64,000 bases of DNA from Branchiostoma floridae. Lineage: Eukaryota > Chordata > Leptocardii > Amphioxiformes > Branchiostomatidae. The first letter of the stretch is position 1. Every line of letters begins with the position of its first letter. Of this stretch, positions 33,674 to 44,853 are shown one piece after another. The notes under the pieces were generated by a model. It was not told the origin of the DNA and searched no databases. It was given only the letters and a program-made list of their open reading frames with translations. The stretch lies in assembly GCF_000003815.2 (NCBI RefSeq), contig NC_049997.1:12080459-12144458 (forward strand), read 5' to 3'. The position numbers and the translations under genes are program-made.

Positions 33674-36600
33674 ATGGGGAAAATCAGTGATTTCTTCTTT
33701 GATTCAGACGACAAGTAAGTGCTTCTTGGATAAATACAGAGAGTACAGAGAGGTCTATGGCAAGAAAAATCACATACAGCACACTGTATATGTTCAGTAT
33801 CACCCAGCCCAACTGTGACACCCGATAGAACACACGTTTCAATGTGAAAAGGCCAGAAGTTACATATGTATGAAAGATGACTCCTTGAGCAAAAACATCG
33901 TAACAACATTAGCATCTAAACTCTTGAGATGGATTCAACCCTTAAACTGCCAAACCCGGATATATCCAGCACACATACACATGTCCTGTGTGCCGCACCT
34001 GGATATATCCGGGATAGCGTATTCCTCCGAAGTAGCAACTTTGCATGGGCGTAGCGCCCGAAACCCGGAAGTTAGGGACTTCGGCCTTGTTCGGGGGTTC
34101 TTTTTGGAGGTCAGCAGCCAACCCTGGCACCGATAGCATTTTATAGTGCTGAAACTCTGGCAGTTTAAGGGTTTAACATCCTCTTCCTATTGAAGTGACC
34201 GCTATCGTTGTGTTGATCATTGGATCAAGTGGAGGCCACCAGTGCAAGCCTTGGTGGACCCTATGGAAGCCCTGTGACATAACTAATATTCATGCACCAT
34301 AGTCATAAGTTAATAAAAGCCCCAATCTTAATAATACCACACTTCTCCCTCCATCACACTGTAGCCGTGGAGTGTCAAACTCAAATTTCACAAACCGTTC
34401 AACAAATTTCACAGACAGAAAACAAGGTAAATTTAGGTAAATTATGTGACTATCTTTACAAACTCTGGACACTAGTTTATAGAAAGAAGTGGATCTTAGA
34501 GGCAAAATTACTCAGATATTATGACTTCTAAATCGCACTCTAATGTGTAACATATTTCAATAATTATTATAAAAATACAGGGGTCACAGATGTCAAATTT
34601 TTGTCACTCATGGATTTTTGTAAAGTTCAAGGCCTTGTTTAAGATAGGGCGTTCCATCCCCCACCTAATATCACCTTAGATGAACCTTCTAGAGCTCCAA
34701 ACTGTTTAACGATACACAAACCTATAAACCCCTCCTGTGCCAGAAGTCAATGATAAAATTCAATGATGTCTATTATGTGGTTCTAATCGACTTTGAAACA
34801 GGACAATTAAAGTTACATAAATCAACTGACATGTTGACCAGACAAGGACAGAAACTTGGCTAAAACCCAAAGTCATTGTTAATCTCCTGCAGATGTTGTA
34901 GCTGCCGAATTTGTCAACGCCTTCAAGTCAAGGCTGGACAGTCACTGGAGGGGGTGGAGTACACGCCTAACCAATGTTCTAGCCTGCCTGAAATTTTTTC
35001 CCATCCCCTGGATTTTGAACAGAAATGCTATCGAGCACTTGAGACTTCCACACAACGATCATGTATAGAGGGGTCCGGGAAAATTTTGAAATCTAAGACC
35101 CTTTGAAACGCTATTTCCTGCATTTTGAGGGGCAAATTCTGCTGGTAGAGTAGACTCAGCTGAGTTTAATGGCATCTGTGCTAAATTTCTGGAGATCTTT
35201 ACAAAATTCATTTGTCAAATATCTTAACATGTCAATCTTTGTCCGTCCCCAGCTGCAAAATTCCATCAAAGGACCCTGCACCTAACCCAACATTAACTCT
35301 CATTGTAGACTCTCTTTACAACTCTGGACACTAGTTTTCAGAAGCGGATCTTATAGGCAAAATTACTGCCTCTTATGTGATGACATTGATATCAGAGATA
35401 TGTATCATATAAGATGATTTGAAAAGCTAAAAACAAGACCTTGCATTCTTTTTTAATTTTTGTCAACAAAATAAGGATGAATAAAAAAAAATGTTTTGAG
35501 CCACTCATTTTGAGTGACCACCAACTGATGGGAAAATGATAAATGCAGCCATCTCTGTTGTCTTGACTAGGAATCTTGTGGTCTATAACTATATTATGTA
35601 TGAGGTGAGGAAAATTGCAATACATGTAGAGACATCATGTTAGACATAACATTTTGCTATGGAGTGGAAAATGGCTGACCCCTCCCCCTTTTGCCCTACA
35701 TTGTCTAAAAATGCCTTGGGTGACCGCAGCATGACAATAACGCGACCAAAGACCAGCCCAGCAGCTTTGGTGAGCATGTTTTAAGGTGGCCGGGGCAGCT
35801 CTAGCTTCTCTCTCAGGAAAATAATGCCGACAGTGCCCGCTCACGAAACCCCTGTGACGCCCCATGGAAAATCCAGTTTCTTCCCATCCCCCATAGAATG
35901 GCCTACCGCTTTATTCAACCCCTTCAAAAGGTAAATGGCATTAAAGTTTCTTCTAGATTTGTTGGCACAACTTAAGACTAACACTACCAATGAATTGATA
36001 ACTCTAACTTACTTTGGGGAGCCCTGAAACAGCACAATATGAACATGAGAATTGATATTAACTTATGCAAGAAATAGTTTAAAATAACTCATTTCTGATC
36101 ATAATTTTGTCAGGTTTTTTATCACACAGTTCTGGAAAAGGCAAAAAATTCCTTACAGTGGACAGATGGCCAACAAGAATATGTTAATTACCCCAATACA
36201 AATTACCTTTTTTTACACATCTTTCACAAATGTCCTCTTCATATCTAACAGCTACTGATGTATGGTTGAACATAGCAAGGAGGAAAAGATATTCTATGAA
36301 AGGAAAAATAGCCAGAAAGACTCATCTTGATTCTTTGCAGCACATAAAGAAACTTAAGGTGATTTGATAAAGCAATGGCCTGGAGGTTGTTTACCTACTA
36401 CCTTGTTGTTGTCTAAAAGAAATATGCAAATATCTCTTAGAATGTGCTTCATTTCCAATGATAAGTCGTTTCTGCTAAGTGCTACTAGAACAAATTTTCA
36501 AGTTTTTGCTCTTTTCCACAGTGTGCGCAATCAGAAGTTTGGCCTCCACTCAAAATGGGTTTAAACCACCCTGTCACCTGTGAAATATCAGGTTAAGTCA

Positions 36601-39600
36601 AGGAAAGGGAATGGGCTGTAAAGAATGTTCTGGACTTAAATGTCAAAACAATTTAACAATGAACAAAAACATAGAAGATTGTCAGAATGTCAGTATAAAA
36701 CCATATTAATGATATACGCCCAACGCCTGAAGACCCAAGGAAGCTCAGCCCTTGGAACAAGGGTTATGTGGAATGCATCAAAATTGAAGTTATTTTCTTT
36801 GTACATCATACGCAACCGAGTTAAAATAATTCAATGCAAAATGTACCAGAAGTTGAGAAAATCTGGCGTCCCAAAACAAAAAATTGTGTAAGAACATCAG
36901 TGCCAACGTCCGGATTCGATATTCAAACTTTTGATGGCAGTGCAATGATTGTCTTAAAGTTTAAAACTTTAAGATTACCCTAAAAATCAATATTTTTTTT
37001 TGCTGCATATCTTATTATTTTAACTGCAGTATGACCCTACATGTACGTCATTGTCTATATAACGTAGAACAAGCTCCAAAGAAAATGCTGACAACAATGT
37101 CTATGTTTCATGCTAATCAATTGAAAAATGATTAAGCCATAACTTTACGTCACAACGTTCTTTTGTCTGCAAAGACTCAAAAGTCACTCTCGATTACTTT
37201 CTCCTTATATCATACTTACTTTGTGATTTCTATCGACAACTCAAAGAGGAAGAAAGAATGATGATAACCACATTGCATGACTGCCTAAATCTTTTATTGA
37301 CATCTAATGTCTGCCATTGTTTATGAGATGCAATGCTCCCTAGTTTCCAAGGGGCAAGCGCAAACATACGACCCTCTGCATTTTGTTGTAAAATTCTCAC
37401 TGGAATTGCTCAACGGGGGACTTGGAGAATGACTGAAAGGAATTATGGTTACGATAACTGGCATTCTCTCAATTCTTCCTGGGGGAATTACATGTACGTT
37501 TCGCCTTGGTAAGTTGACGGTTGATTCTGTAGTTTTTGTGAGGTTAGACTTATGAATTCCTACAGACTAAGATTTCCAATATTCTGTTCCACTTGACAGA
37601 TAGGTCAAAACTGCATGACATGTTTATAATGGCAATGGGAAACAGCATTTTGCTGGGATCCAAGAGTTCAAAATAACAGGAAACAACAATCTTAAGCTTA
37701 GTGAATGGCTCTTGATGATGACTACTTCATCCATAGTAGAATGACACATTTTAAAAAGTCTGATTACCAAATCTTCTACATTACAATGTATATTCAAGGA
37801 CGTCCTTGGTACATCTAATTTTTGTGTGTGGATAGAATTGAAGAAGAGTATCTGGAACCAAGGAGGTTTAAAAAGGACTCCTTGCTGGAACATAAATTCA
37901 GCTTCTATAGCATATCTATTAGCCCTTCATTGAATGAAAAAAATAGGCAAACATTAAGACAGTGTTCATGGGAATTTAATCTAACTTCTGTTCGCAAATC
38001 TCAGTTTAGGAGCCGCCTTCAACAACATAGCAATTTTCTGGCTTTTGTTGTTCAAAAAGCTGTGAAATCTGCATTGTTCGAGACAATGAAGCCTCCAACC
38101 CCAGGCCAATTTTCAACTTATACTAATTGAATAACCATCTGAGGCAGGACTGGTGTTTGTTATTCCTTAAAAATGAAGACACCAACGTCAGTGAACGTAT
38201 CATGATGATTGTGCAATCAGTAGAACAACAAGTACTCGGTTACTCTGTTTGTATATCTTTTTCATATTTATATCTAATTTCTTAGACTGCATCCCTTCTT
38301 GTTTACCAATGTGAAAGTGTGAAACAGTGAAATAATTTTAGCCTGCCCACCCCTGGGGTAAGTGAAAGTGGTACAACCTGTTTTTGAGGTGTCCTTTTAT
38401 TAGGGGTCAGTGCTGTTGTTTAGCATTCAATCAGTCAGGTGTTTTAACATTGGTTAGTATAGGCTGCCAGGCATTTTCAAATATTTTCTTAGATTGCCAA
38501 GGTCATTGTTGTTGGAAATACATATATCAGGAGCCTATTTTTTGTGCAACATTCTGCACAGTCTGAAACATACGCCTAAGAATCATAACTTTTATTTCAA
38601 GCTATCCAGTGATTAACAGTCAGGAGATACACAGGGAAAAATCTATCCTGTTCTCCTGTTGTACAACAAGCTTAAGCCATCATGTTGTTTTGAAGTGGGC
38701 TTTAACTTAGCATGATTTATATGTAAAAGTAAAATGGTAACACTTCCTTTGCAGTCATTTGATACATGTATGTTCAATCGATATTATTTCAAACACAATA
38801 TGTTGGCAGCTATGAATTATGAATGAAACAGGCTTCTGTGTAACCACAATAACATGCGATATGCATATTACATTTATTTTGGACGATGAATTCAATATCT
38901 TCATGACATCTTCTGACACCAGCTAGCACAAGTGCTGCTCTCTATGTAAGAAGTGGCAGTGATTTTGTTTTGATTGATATTGCATAATTTCATCATGTTT
39001 CTAAAACCAGAAGTTAATCAGTGTAGTACTAACAAATTTGCTAATCCTACACTTCACTCAATCACACTCACTCTGTTGAGCTCGCTCAGAATGCTACGAC
39101 TACTCTTCTAAAAGCTTTAGAAAGAAAAGTACATGACTTGTACACTGACCTTCCACCTACTCCGATCTTTTAAGTATGCTTTTGCTATATGGTATAGATC
39201 AATTTCTTCCGTAGTTGCATGACATTTTATAGTTATTGATTATTTTATTGCATTATATTGTATTGTTTCCTGTTATGAATTCCTTGTATGTTCGTCCGCA
39301 TTTTTGTAGGTTCTGCCGCTACCAGCCCAAAGCTGCCTAGGCAGACCCTTGTAATGACTTGTCTCATCGTCAATAAAGTCAAAGTCAAAGAAACCGTATC
39401 AACACTCACTCACCTAAGTTTGTTGTCAGCTGTCCCTTGTCTTGTGAGGGTTAGACGTGCTTTCACTTCAAACCTCAAAGTTTGATGGAAGATCTCCAGC
39501 TACTTCTGTCCTGTGGATGGGATAGTAAAAGGTCTTTTAACACCAACGAAATAATTGTACAAGTTTCTGATTACATTTGAAAACCTTACAATAAGCAATG

Positions 39601-41094
39601 AACAATGAGTATTTGTGCAAAATATACTTCCACATCCGATGTTGAACATCCAATGTTACAGAACTTTTCCCTAATCAAACTCAAGGTTCTTGATTTTTGC
39701 CATCAGGTTATTAAATTTGATTACCTCCAGGGTTGAACAAGTTTTCTACTGTCTTGTCCTATCGGGCAAGCACATAAAAAATGTACTTGCCCGAACCAAT
39801 TTTTCACTTGCCCCAAATTCAAATGTCACTGTTACTTACTAAGTATATGCATTTTCACTTCCAGCAATGGAATTCTCTGTAGACAATTGCTTGATGTCAT
39901 GACTGTAAAAAGTAACAAGTATATCAAAATTGCACTAAAATCAATGGAAAAATCTTACTTGCCCGATCGGACAAGTGGGGTAGGACATGCACTTGCCCGA
40001 ACAGCACTTGCACTTGCCCTGGACAATAGGGCTAGTGGACTTGTTTATCCCTGACCTCTTTGACATTCCAGTTAACACAGCAGGAGGTTCGAAACCTGTC
40101 ACAACTGTAGAAAAAAAGTTATTTTGGGAAGCAAACAATGTATAATCATACAAATGTTAATGATATGTGATGTTCATTGAACAATACTTATTATGGTTTG
40201 ATGTAATTAGGAACTGTACAGTTATCTTAGTGTCATTGGTGTCACAGGATCTTTAAAAGATACATTAGAACATTTTTTCCTTTTGTTTTCCATGTAGTGA
40301 CCCAAAGGATGTGAAGGAGGATGTGAAGCAATGCGAGATGCCAGATGACATGAAACAACATGCCATCGACACAGCAAAACCTCTGGTCGCAGTAAGTAAA
40401 TAAATTCGTCTCAAGAACAATTTACCCACAACTCTTAAATCATCACATCTTAAGTTGTCCTGTTTCAAAGTTTCAGACAACAAGCTTGCATTTTCAAAGA
40501 AAGAAGGGACCAAACCTGTTGTGTCTAAATATAATTGACAGAATACGTCTACTCTTAAAATGTACAGATGAGCATTTCATGGTAAAACTTATCAATGACT
40601 TTCAAACAATAGAATTCAACTGGCAAATTAATGACATTGGGATTTCAAAATTACGATAAAAGTAACAACTTTGGCAAATGCTAACTGGGAAATATTGTTG
40701 GTTCATGTACATTTTGTACATGACTCACTGATACAATGAATATTTAGAGGTCATAGTTCATTAACCTTAAATGACCCATACCATCAGGTAAAGATTTCAC
40801 ACATGTTCATATGAAAATTGAATATTTTTTCTGTTTGAAAAACTATCATGCCAAATTCTCAAATCGAACTTTACCTGTTACCATGGTCCATTGACCTTGA
40901 GTCACCTTTCTTTACAGAAGAAGAAGCCTCACAAGGAGGTCGCCTCGACCTTGAAGAAGGAGTTTGACGAGAAGTACGAGGCGACATGGATCTGTATCGC
41001 TGGTACGGACTACGGTTCGTCCATCACTCACGCCAAGGAGTGCTTCATCTACTTCTACCTGAACAAAACCGCCATCATGCTCTTCAAGGCTTAG
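33674..41094 (+). CDS. LC8-type dynein light chain, copy 3 (short form only)
   Basis: Coding exons are 33674..33714, 40298..40391 and 40918..41094 (312 nt, 103 residues). The transcript exon starts at 33641 after gtctttacag. The N-terminus MGKISDFFFDSDDN runs into [20 protein letters not shown], then KKKPHKEVASTLKKEFDEKY, TWICIAGTDYGSSITH and [16 protein letters not shown]. It keeps the Trp of the canonical TWHCIVG motif but has Ile for His, and an Ala terminus. It is the most diverged of the three copies. No second ATG follows the first donor, so no proline-rich isoform is possible here. The first coding intron is 6.6 kb and carries two small transposons. The function is that of the LC8 hub family; specialisation is unknown. 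Confidence 0.85.
33937..34173. mobile_element. MITE with 16-bp inverted ends
   Basis: Starts aacccttaaactgcca and ends tggcagtttaagggtt. An internal inverted pair, ccggatatatcc and ggatatatccgg, is also present. About 237 bp, in intron 1 of dynein light chain copy 3. Confidence 0.8.
34180..39280. other. Large intron of dynein light chain copy 3, unassigned sequence
   Basis: I see no coding exon on either strand. Frames such as 36640-36891 and 37822-38130 have no recognisable domain or splice borders. The sequence is AT-rich with degraded repeats. Confidence 0.4.
39285..39390 (+). repeat. Non-LTR retrotransposon 3' end fragment (copy b)
   Basis: Reads ttttgtaggttctgccgcta to gtcaataaagtcaaagtcaa, the reverse complement of 26393-26535. 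The (aaagtc)n tail marks the 3' end. Confidence 0.65.
39728..40053. mobile_element. Non-autonomous DNA transposon, 5-bp target duplication, copy b
   Basis: Same family and orientation as 31399-31689 and nearly identical over about 250 bp, with an extra gtcctatcgggcaagc block at the left. The flanking duplication is acctc (39723-39727 and 40054-40058). Confidence 0.9.
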
Positions 41095-41935
41095 AGGTCA
41101 TCCTGGAAGACAGTGCAAGGTCATTCATGCAACTTGACTGATAACACCCCCTTTCCACTACATTCAGCAACCACACTGAGAGCTCTAAGTGTCCACAGAT
41201 TTGACAGATCGCTCAACAAATTTCATGGATAAAAACAAGATACTTTTATGTTTTGTATGTTTTGTTGTCTTTTAAGTTATACTTTTAATGTGCATCTTGC
41301 ATCATATTTGAATTATGAAATCAAGTGCAACACAAATGCTAAATGTAGGTTGCTATAGAATGGTGATTGCAGACTATAGTGGAAAAAAGGGGGCCCCAAA
41401 AACTGTTACAGTAGAAAATCTGATGTGCTGTTTTTTATCTTAGGTCTTTAATGTTAACTGAAGTACCAACACAGAAAGCAGTCTACTGTATTTCCCTACT
41501 CTACTGATACACTACAACTTACCTTGCAATTTGTGACAGTAAAGAAAAATTTTGCATTCTTGTTTATACATAGCCAGACTTACCAGTAACTCTACACCAT
41601 CCCTTGATGAGAATTTCAGATATTCCATTGACTTGTACTTACTAGAAAAACAGTAGTTGCTTGGAGGATCTTTACATACACTATAACCAAGAAAACGGAG
41701 TCTCAGTTTACTTCTGGGTGGCATGTGGCAGGGCTGTTTTATGTTTTGCTACAAAGCAAACACATCTCAAGGAAAAACAATGTACAAGGCATTGATAAAC
41801 AAAGAAGACAAGGAATTTCTGGTGTCAAAAAAATACATGTACGTGCAAGCATTCTTGGGTTCATTCATATCTTGGATGGTCATATCTTTTGATCCTTGTT
41901 TTTTTTTTTCAAATCAGGAAAGAGTTAAGTGAGTA

Positions 41936-42151
41936 ACATTGGTTCACCTTTATCCGAGGGTAACCTATATTCGTTGTTTGTACAAAAAAATGTATTTAGG
42001 GATATAGAGTCGATGGACGATGGTTTTAAATCGGAACATTTTGAAAATATTGCAAATTTGAAACCACTGTCAGCAGACTTAATACTTCTAAATGTGCTGT
42101 TTTTAAAGACAACGGATAAAGGTCACCCCACGGATAAAGGTGAACGAGTGT
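41936..42151. mobile_element. TA-target MITE, family 1, copy b
   Basis: The ends acattggttcacctttatcc and ggataaaggtgaacgagtgt are flanked by TA. It is diverged from the copy at 576-796 but shares gaaaccactgtc and the 40-base ends. It lies in the presumed 3' UTR of dynein light chain copy 3, and the 91-residue frame here is not a gene. Confidence 0.75.
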
Positions 42152-42492
42152 TATATCAGAAGAGAAAGAAACTAAATTTGTGTGGTAATGAAAGTTTAAA
42201 GTGACTTAGCAAGAACTATTCTCTGTGAAAACCATGTAAAAACACAAAGTACCTGGGTACATGTAAAATAAATAATCATTTACCTTCAGAAGACTTGTTT
42301 TCACATCTTCTTATATAACAAAATAACTCATTTGTGCACATAAATGAAAATCAACATTATATATCCTAACAGGGGTCTATACATGTAGCTATCTGAGTGT
42401 GCAAAGCATGAATATGATTAATGTACTAGTCTGTTATCATAACATATTTATTGTGAGTTTTGGTAGATGGTCTGCAGTGAAGGGTGATTATT

Positions 42493-42498
42493 AATAAA
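42493..42498 (+). terminator. Possible poly(A) signal, copy 3
   Basis: AATAAA about 1.4 kb after the copy 3 stop, in a context (gtgattattaataaac) resembling the distal signal of copy 2 (gatgattacaataaac). Only tentative, because a MITE separates it from the stop codon. Confidence 0.35.
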
Positions 42499-42877
42499 CA
42501 ATTGGGCAAACAAATATAGTGATCTTGTTTTTCTTCTATGGTTTTATAATTTTACGGTACATGTAGTTATATATAAGTGGCCTCAATCGGTCAATATTGA
42601 CAATGGTAAAATCCTAATTGACTCAGGAAAAATTCTAATTTTAGAGCAGTGCTGCTTACTTGCTTAAGACGAGTCCTTCTGGTCTCGAGCGATGATAGCA
42701 TTCCATATGTCTCTGTCAGTCATAGCTTGATGTAGGTTGTCATACTGCATATTATGTGTCGAGTAGGGTTTGAAATACCAAATGCATACAATATATTCAA
42801 TTATTTTTGCATTGGCTTATTTAACCATGGAAGGAGACAGGATGTTTTTGCTGTGTATTATGTTTGCATTTGAAATA

Positions 42878-43044
42878 CAGTAGAATCCGCTTAATTGCAC
42901 GGCCTATTTGCCAGTGAATTTCGTGCAATTATCCGGCTGGTGCAATGATGCAAAGTTATCGGTTTGGGATTTGGGGATTCCGTGCAGTTAACAGAAGTGT
43001 GCGTTAATCCGATATGCAATTTAAAAAAAAACTGCCTTCTGCTG
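42878..43044. mobile_element. TA-target MITE, family 2
   Basis: TA, then CAGTAGAATCCGC and ttaattgcac; it ends ctgccttctgctg and TA. 167 bp, same family as 22475-22648 and 17808-18426. Confidence 0.8.
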
Positions 43045-43049
43045 TATTT

Positions 43050-44640
43050 CTCTAGTATTTAAGTAAGGTAGGAATTTGCTGTACTTTCAAATACATATCA
43101 TATGGACAGGTTACTGCAAAAACTCTGAAAATAACACCACTGCAAACATCTCAAGATCTAAAATATGCAAGTAGTTCAAACAGATTACTGGGGCTATGTT
43201 TTATATCTTCTTTGGCTCTTACAACACTACAAATAGGTCCAAACTTGCCTTGGCTACATTGTACTGAGTCATTAGTACTGTAGCAAATTGAATCGCAGGA
43301 ACTAGTCCAGACTAGTCCTCCGCAACAAAATGGGCCAATCGTACTAGTCCAAACCAGTTCAGGTAGGTCCAGACTAGTTCACCACCCGTCGGACCACCAG
43401 AGGTCTGAGGTCTGGAACGGTCTGGACTGGTCCAGAATAATGAGGTGCAGGACTATTTTGGGCCAGCAAAATTTTGCAGAGGAATTACTTAAAGTTGTCT
43501 TTCTTTCAAAGATTGAAATCAATCACATAATGAAACAAATAAGGCTGATTTGATAAAGTTATCACCTTTCTGTTTTAATTTCATCATAAACTTAGTAGTT
43601 CAAAGCTAGCAGAATAACGTTAACTGTTACAGTTTTTATCAATATATTTTTGTTTTCTGTGTATGAATGTAACAATAGAGTAAAGTAATTCTTTCTGTAC
43701 ATTTGGTCTCTGATATTTTCACAAGTTTTGGGCACGATGGTGTAAATACCATTAAGTTTTGAATTCTCAATTATAAAATTCTACAATTTCTATGTAGAAT
43801 TGACATTAGCTTAGCACCTCCAAAGACGAATACTGTCCATTGGCCATAGATCTACAATTCAAGTTTCAACACAAACTTTAACATAATGTACCTATCATAC
43901 AGCCAGAATTGTGAACTGTAAATTTAGTCAAAATTTTGCACTGTATACTCTAGAGGAACACGTTAAACTTAACTATTAGTTACAAGAAAATTGACTCTTT
44001 ATACAACTGCTGACCAGAGAAAGTTCTAAGAGGCACGATCACATACTTTTCCATGTTAGAAAATGTTCGCCTTTACTACCTTACTTTCTATCTAATATCT
44101 AATTTCTTACTTTTACTGTCAGTTTAACTGAATTCACTGAATCAGATGTGCAATGAAATGTACAATCATGATGTGATGTTAACAACTGTTCGCACATGGA
44201 CCAATCAGAAGGATTACCTGAAACATCAGGCATGCTGATTGGCTGATTGGCCTGGCCAATCAAATGAAAGCTATGTGTTACACATTGACTTTCAACATTT
44301 TTTGTTATAGGAATATTTAGTTCTTCTCATTTTCATAGCTATAGGCTTTCAATTTAGTCAGCTATTCCAAAAAAAATTAAAACTTTTTGCCAAAATATAA
44401 CTTCACTGAAAAGCACATGGAATAACATTGTATTGCACAAACAATATCTTGCAAATAAATCTCCCTTTTTCAAAATTGCACTGCATTGCCAGATTTAATG
44501 GTATCAATATCAAGCTCCATTTTGGGGGAAATGTTATACAAATGTAGATACTAAACTGCCCACGAAAAAATTGCACTGGCCTGCCAGAAACTGTATCATG
44601 CTCCGAGAATCAGTAGCGAGAATCATATCCAGCCATTCTA
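43050..44640. other. Non-coding stretch between convergent genes
   Basis: No coding exon is seen. A run of ggtccagactagtcc-like words occupies 43300-43440, and a cluster of four CCAAT boxes lies at 44200-44261. Confidence 0.45.
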
Positions 44641-44853
44641 ACCCTGATGATGGCGTCTGACCGACATCGAAACGTTGGAAGTAAGTACTCTATGGTTGTG
44701 TCCAAAGAACCTTACTATATCAATAATTGCCAACCTGATAGTTATTTACGGGTGTATCACGCTCCATTTGGGAGAAAATGTTCATAGTTTGCTAAACTGC
44801 CCGCAAAGCAAAAATGACGACATAGAAATGAAAACTTTACACTTATTATCTAG

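Noticed and set aside
36640-38130. Several 80-100 residue frames in the copy 3 intron
   Set aside because: No recognised domain, no splice borders and AT-rich composition.
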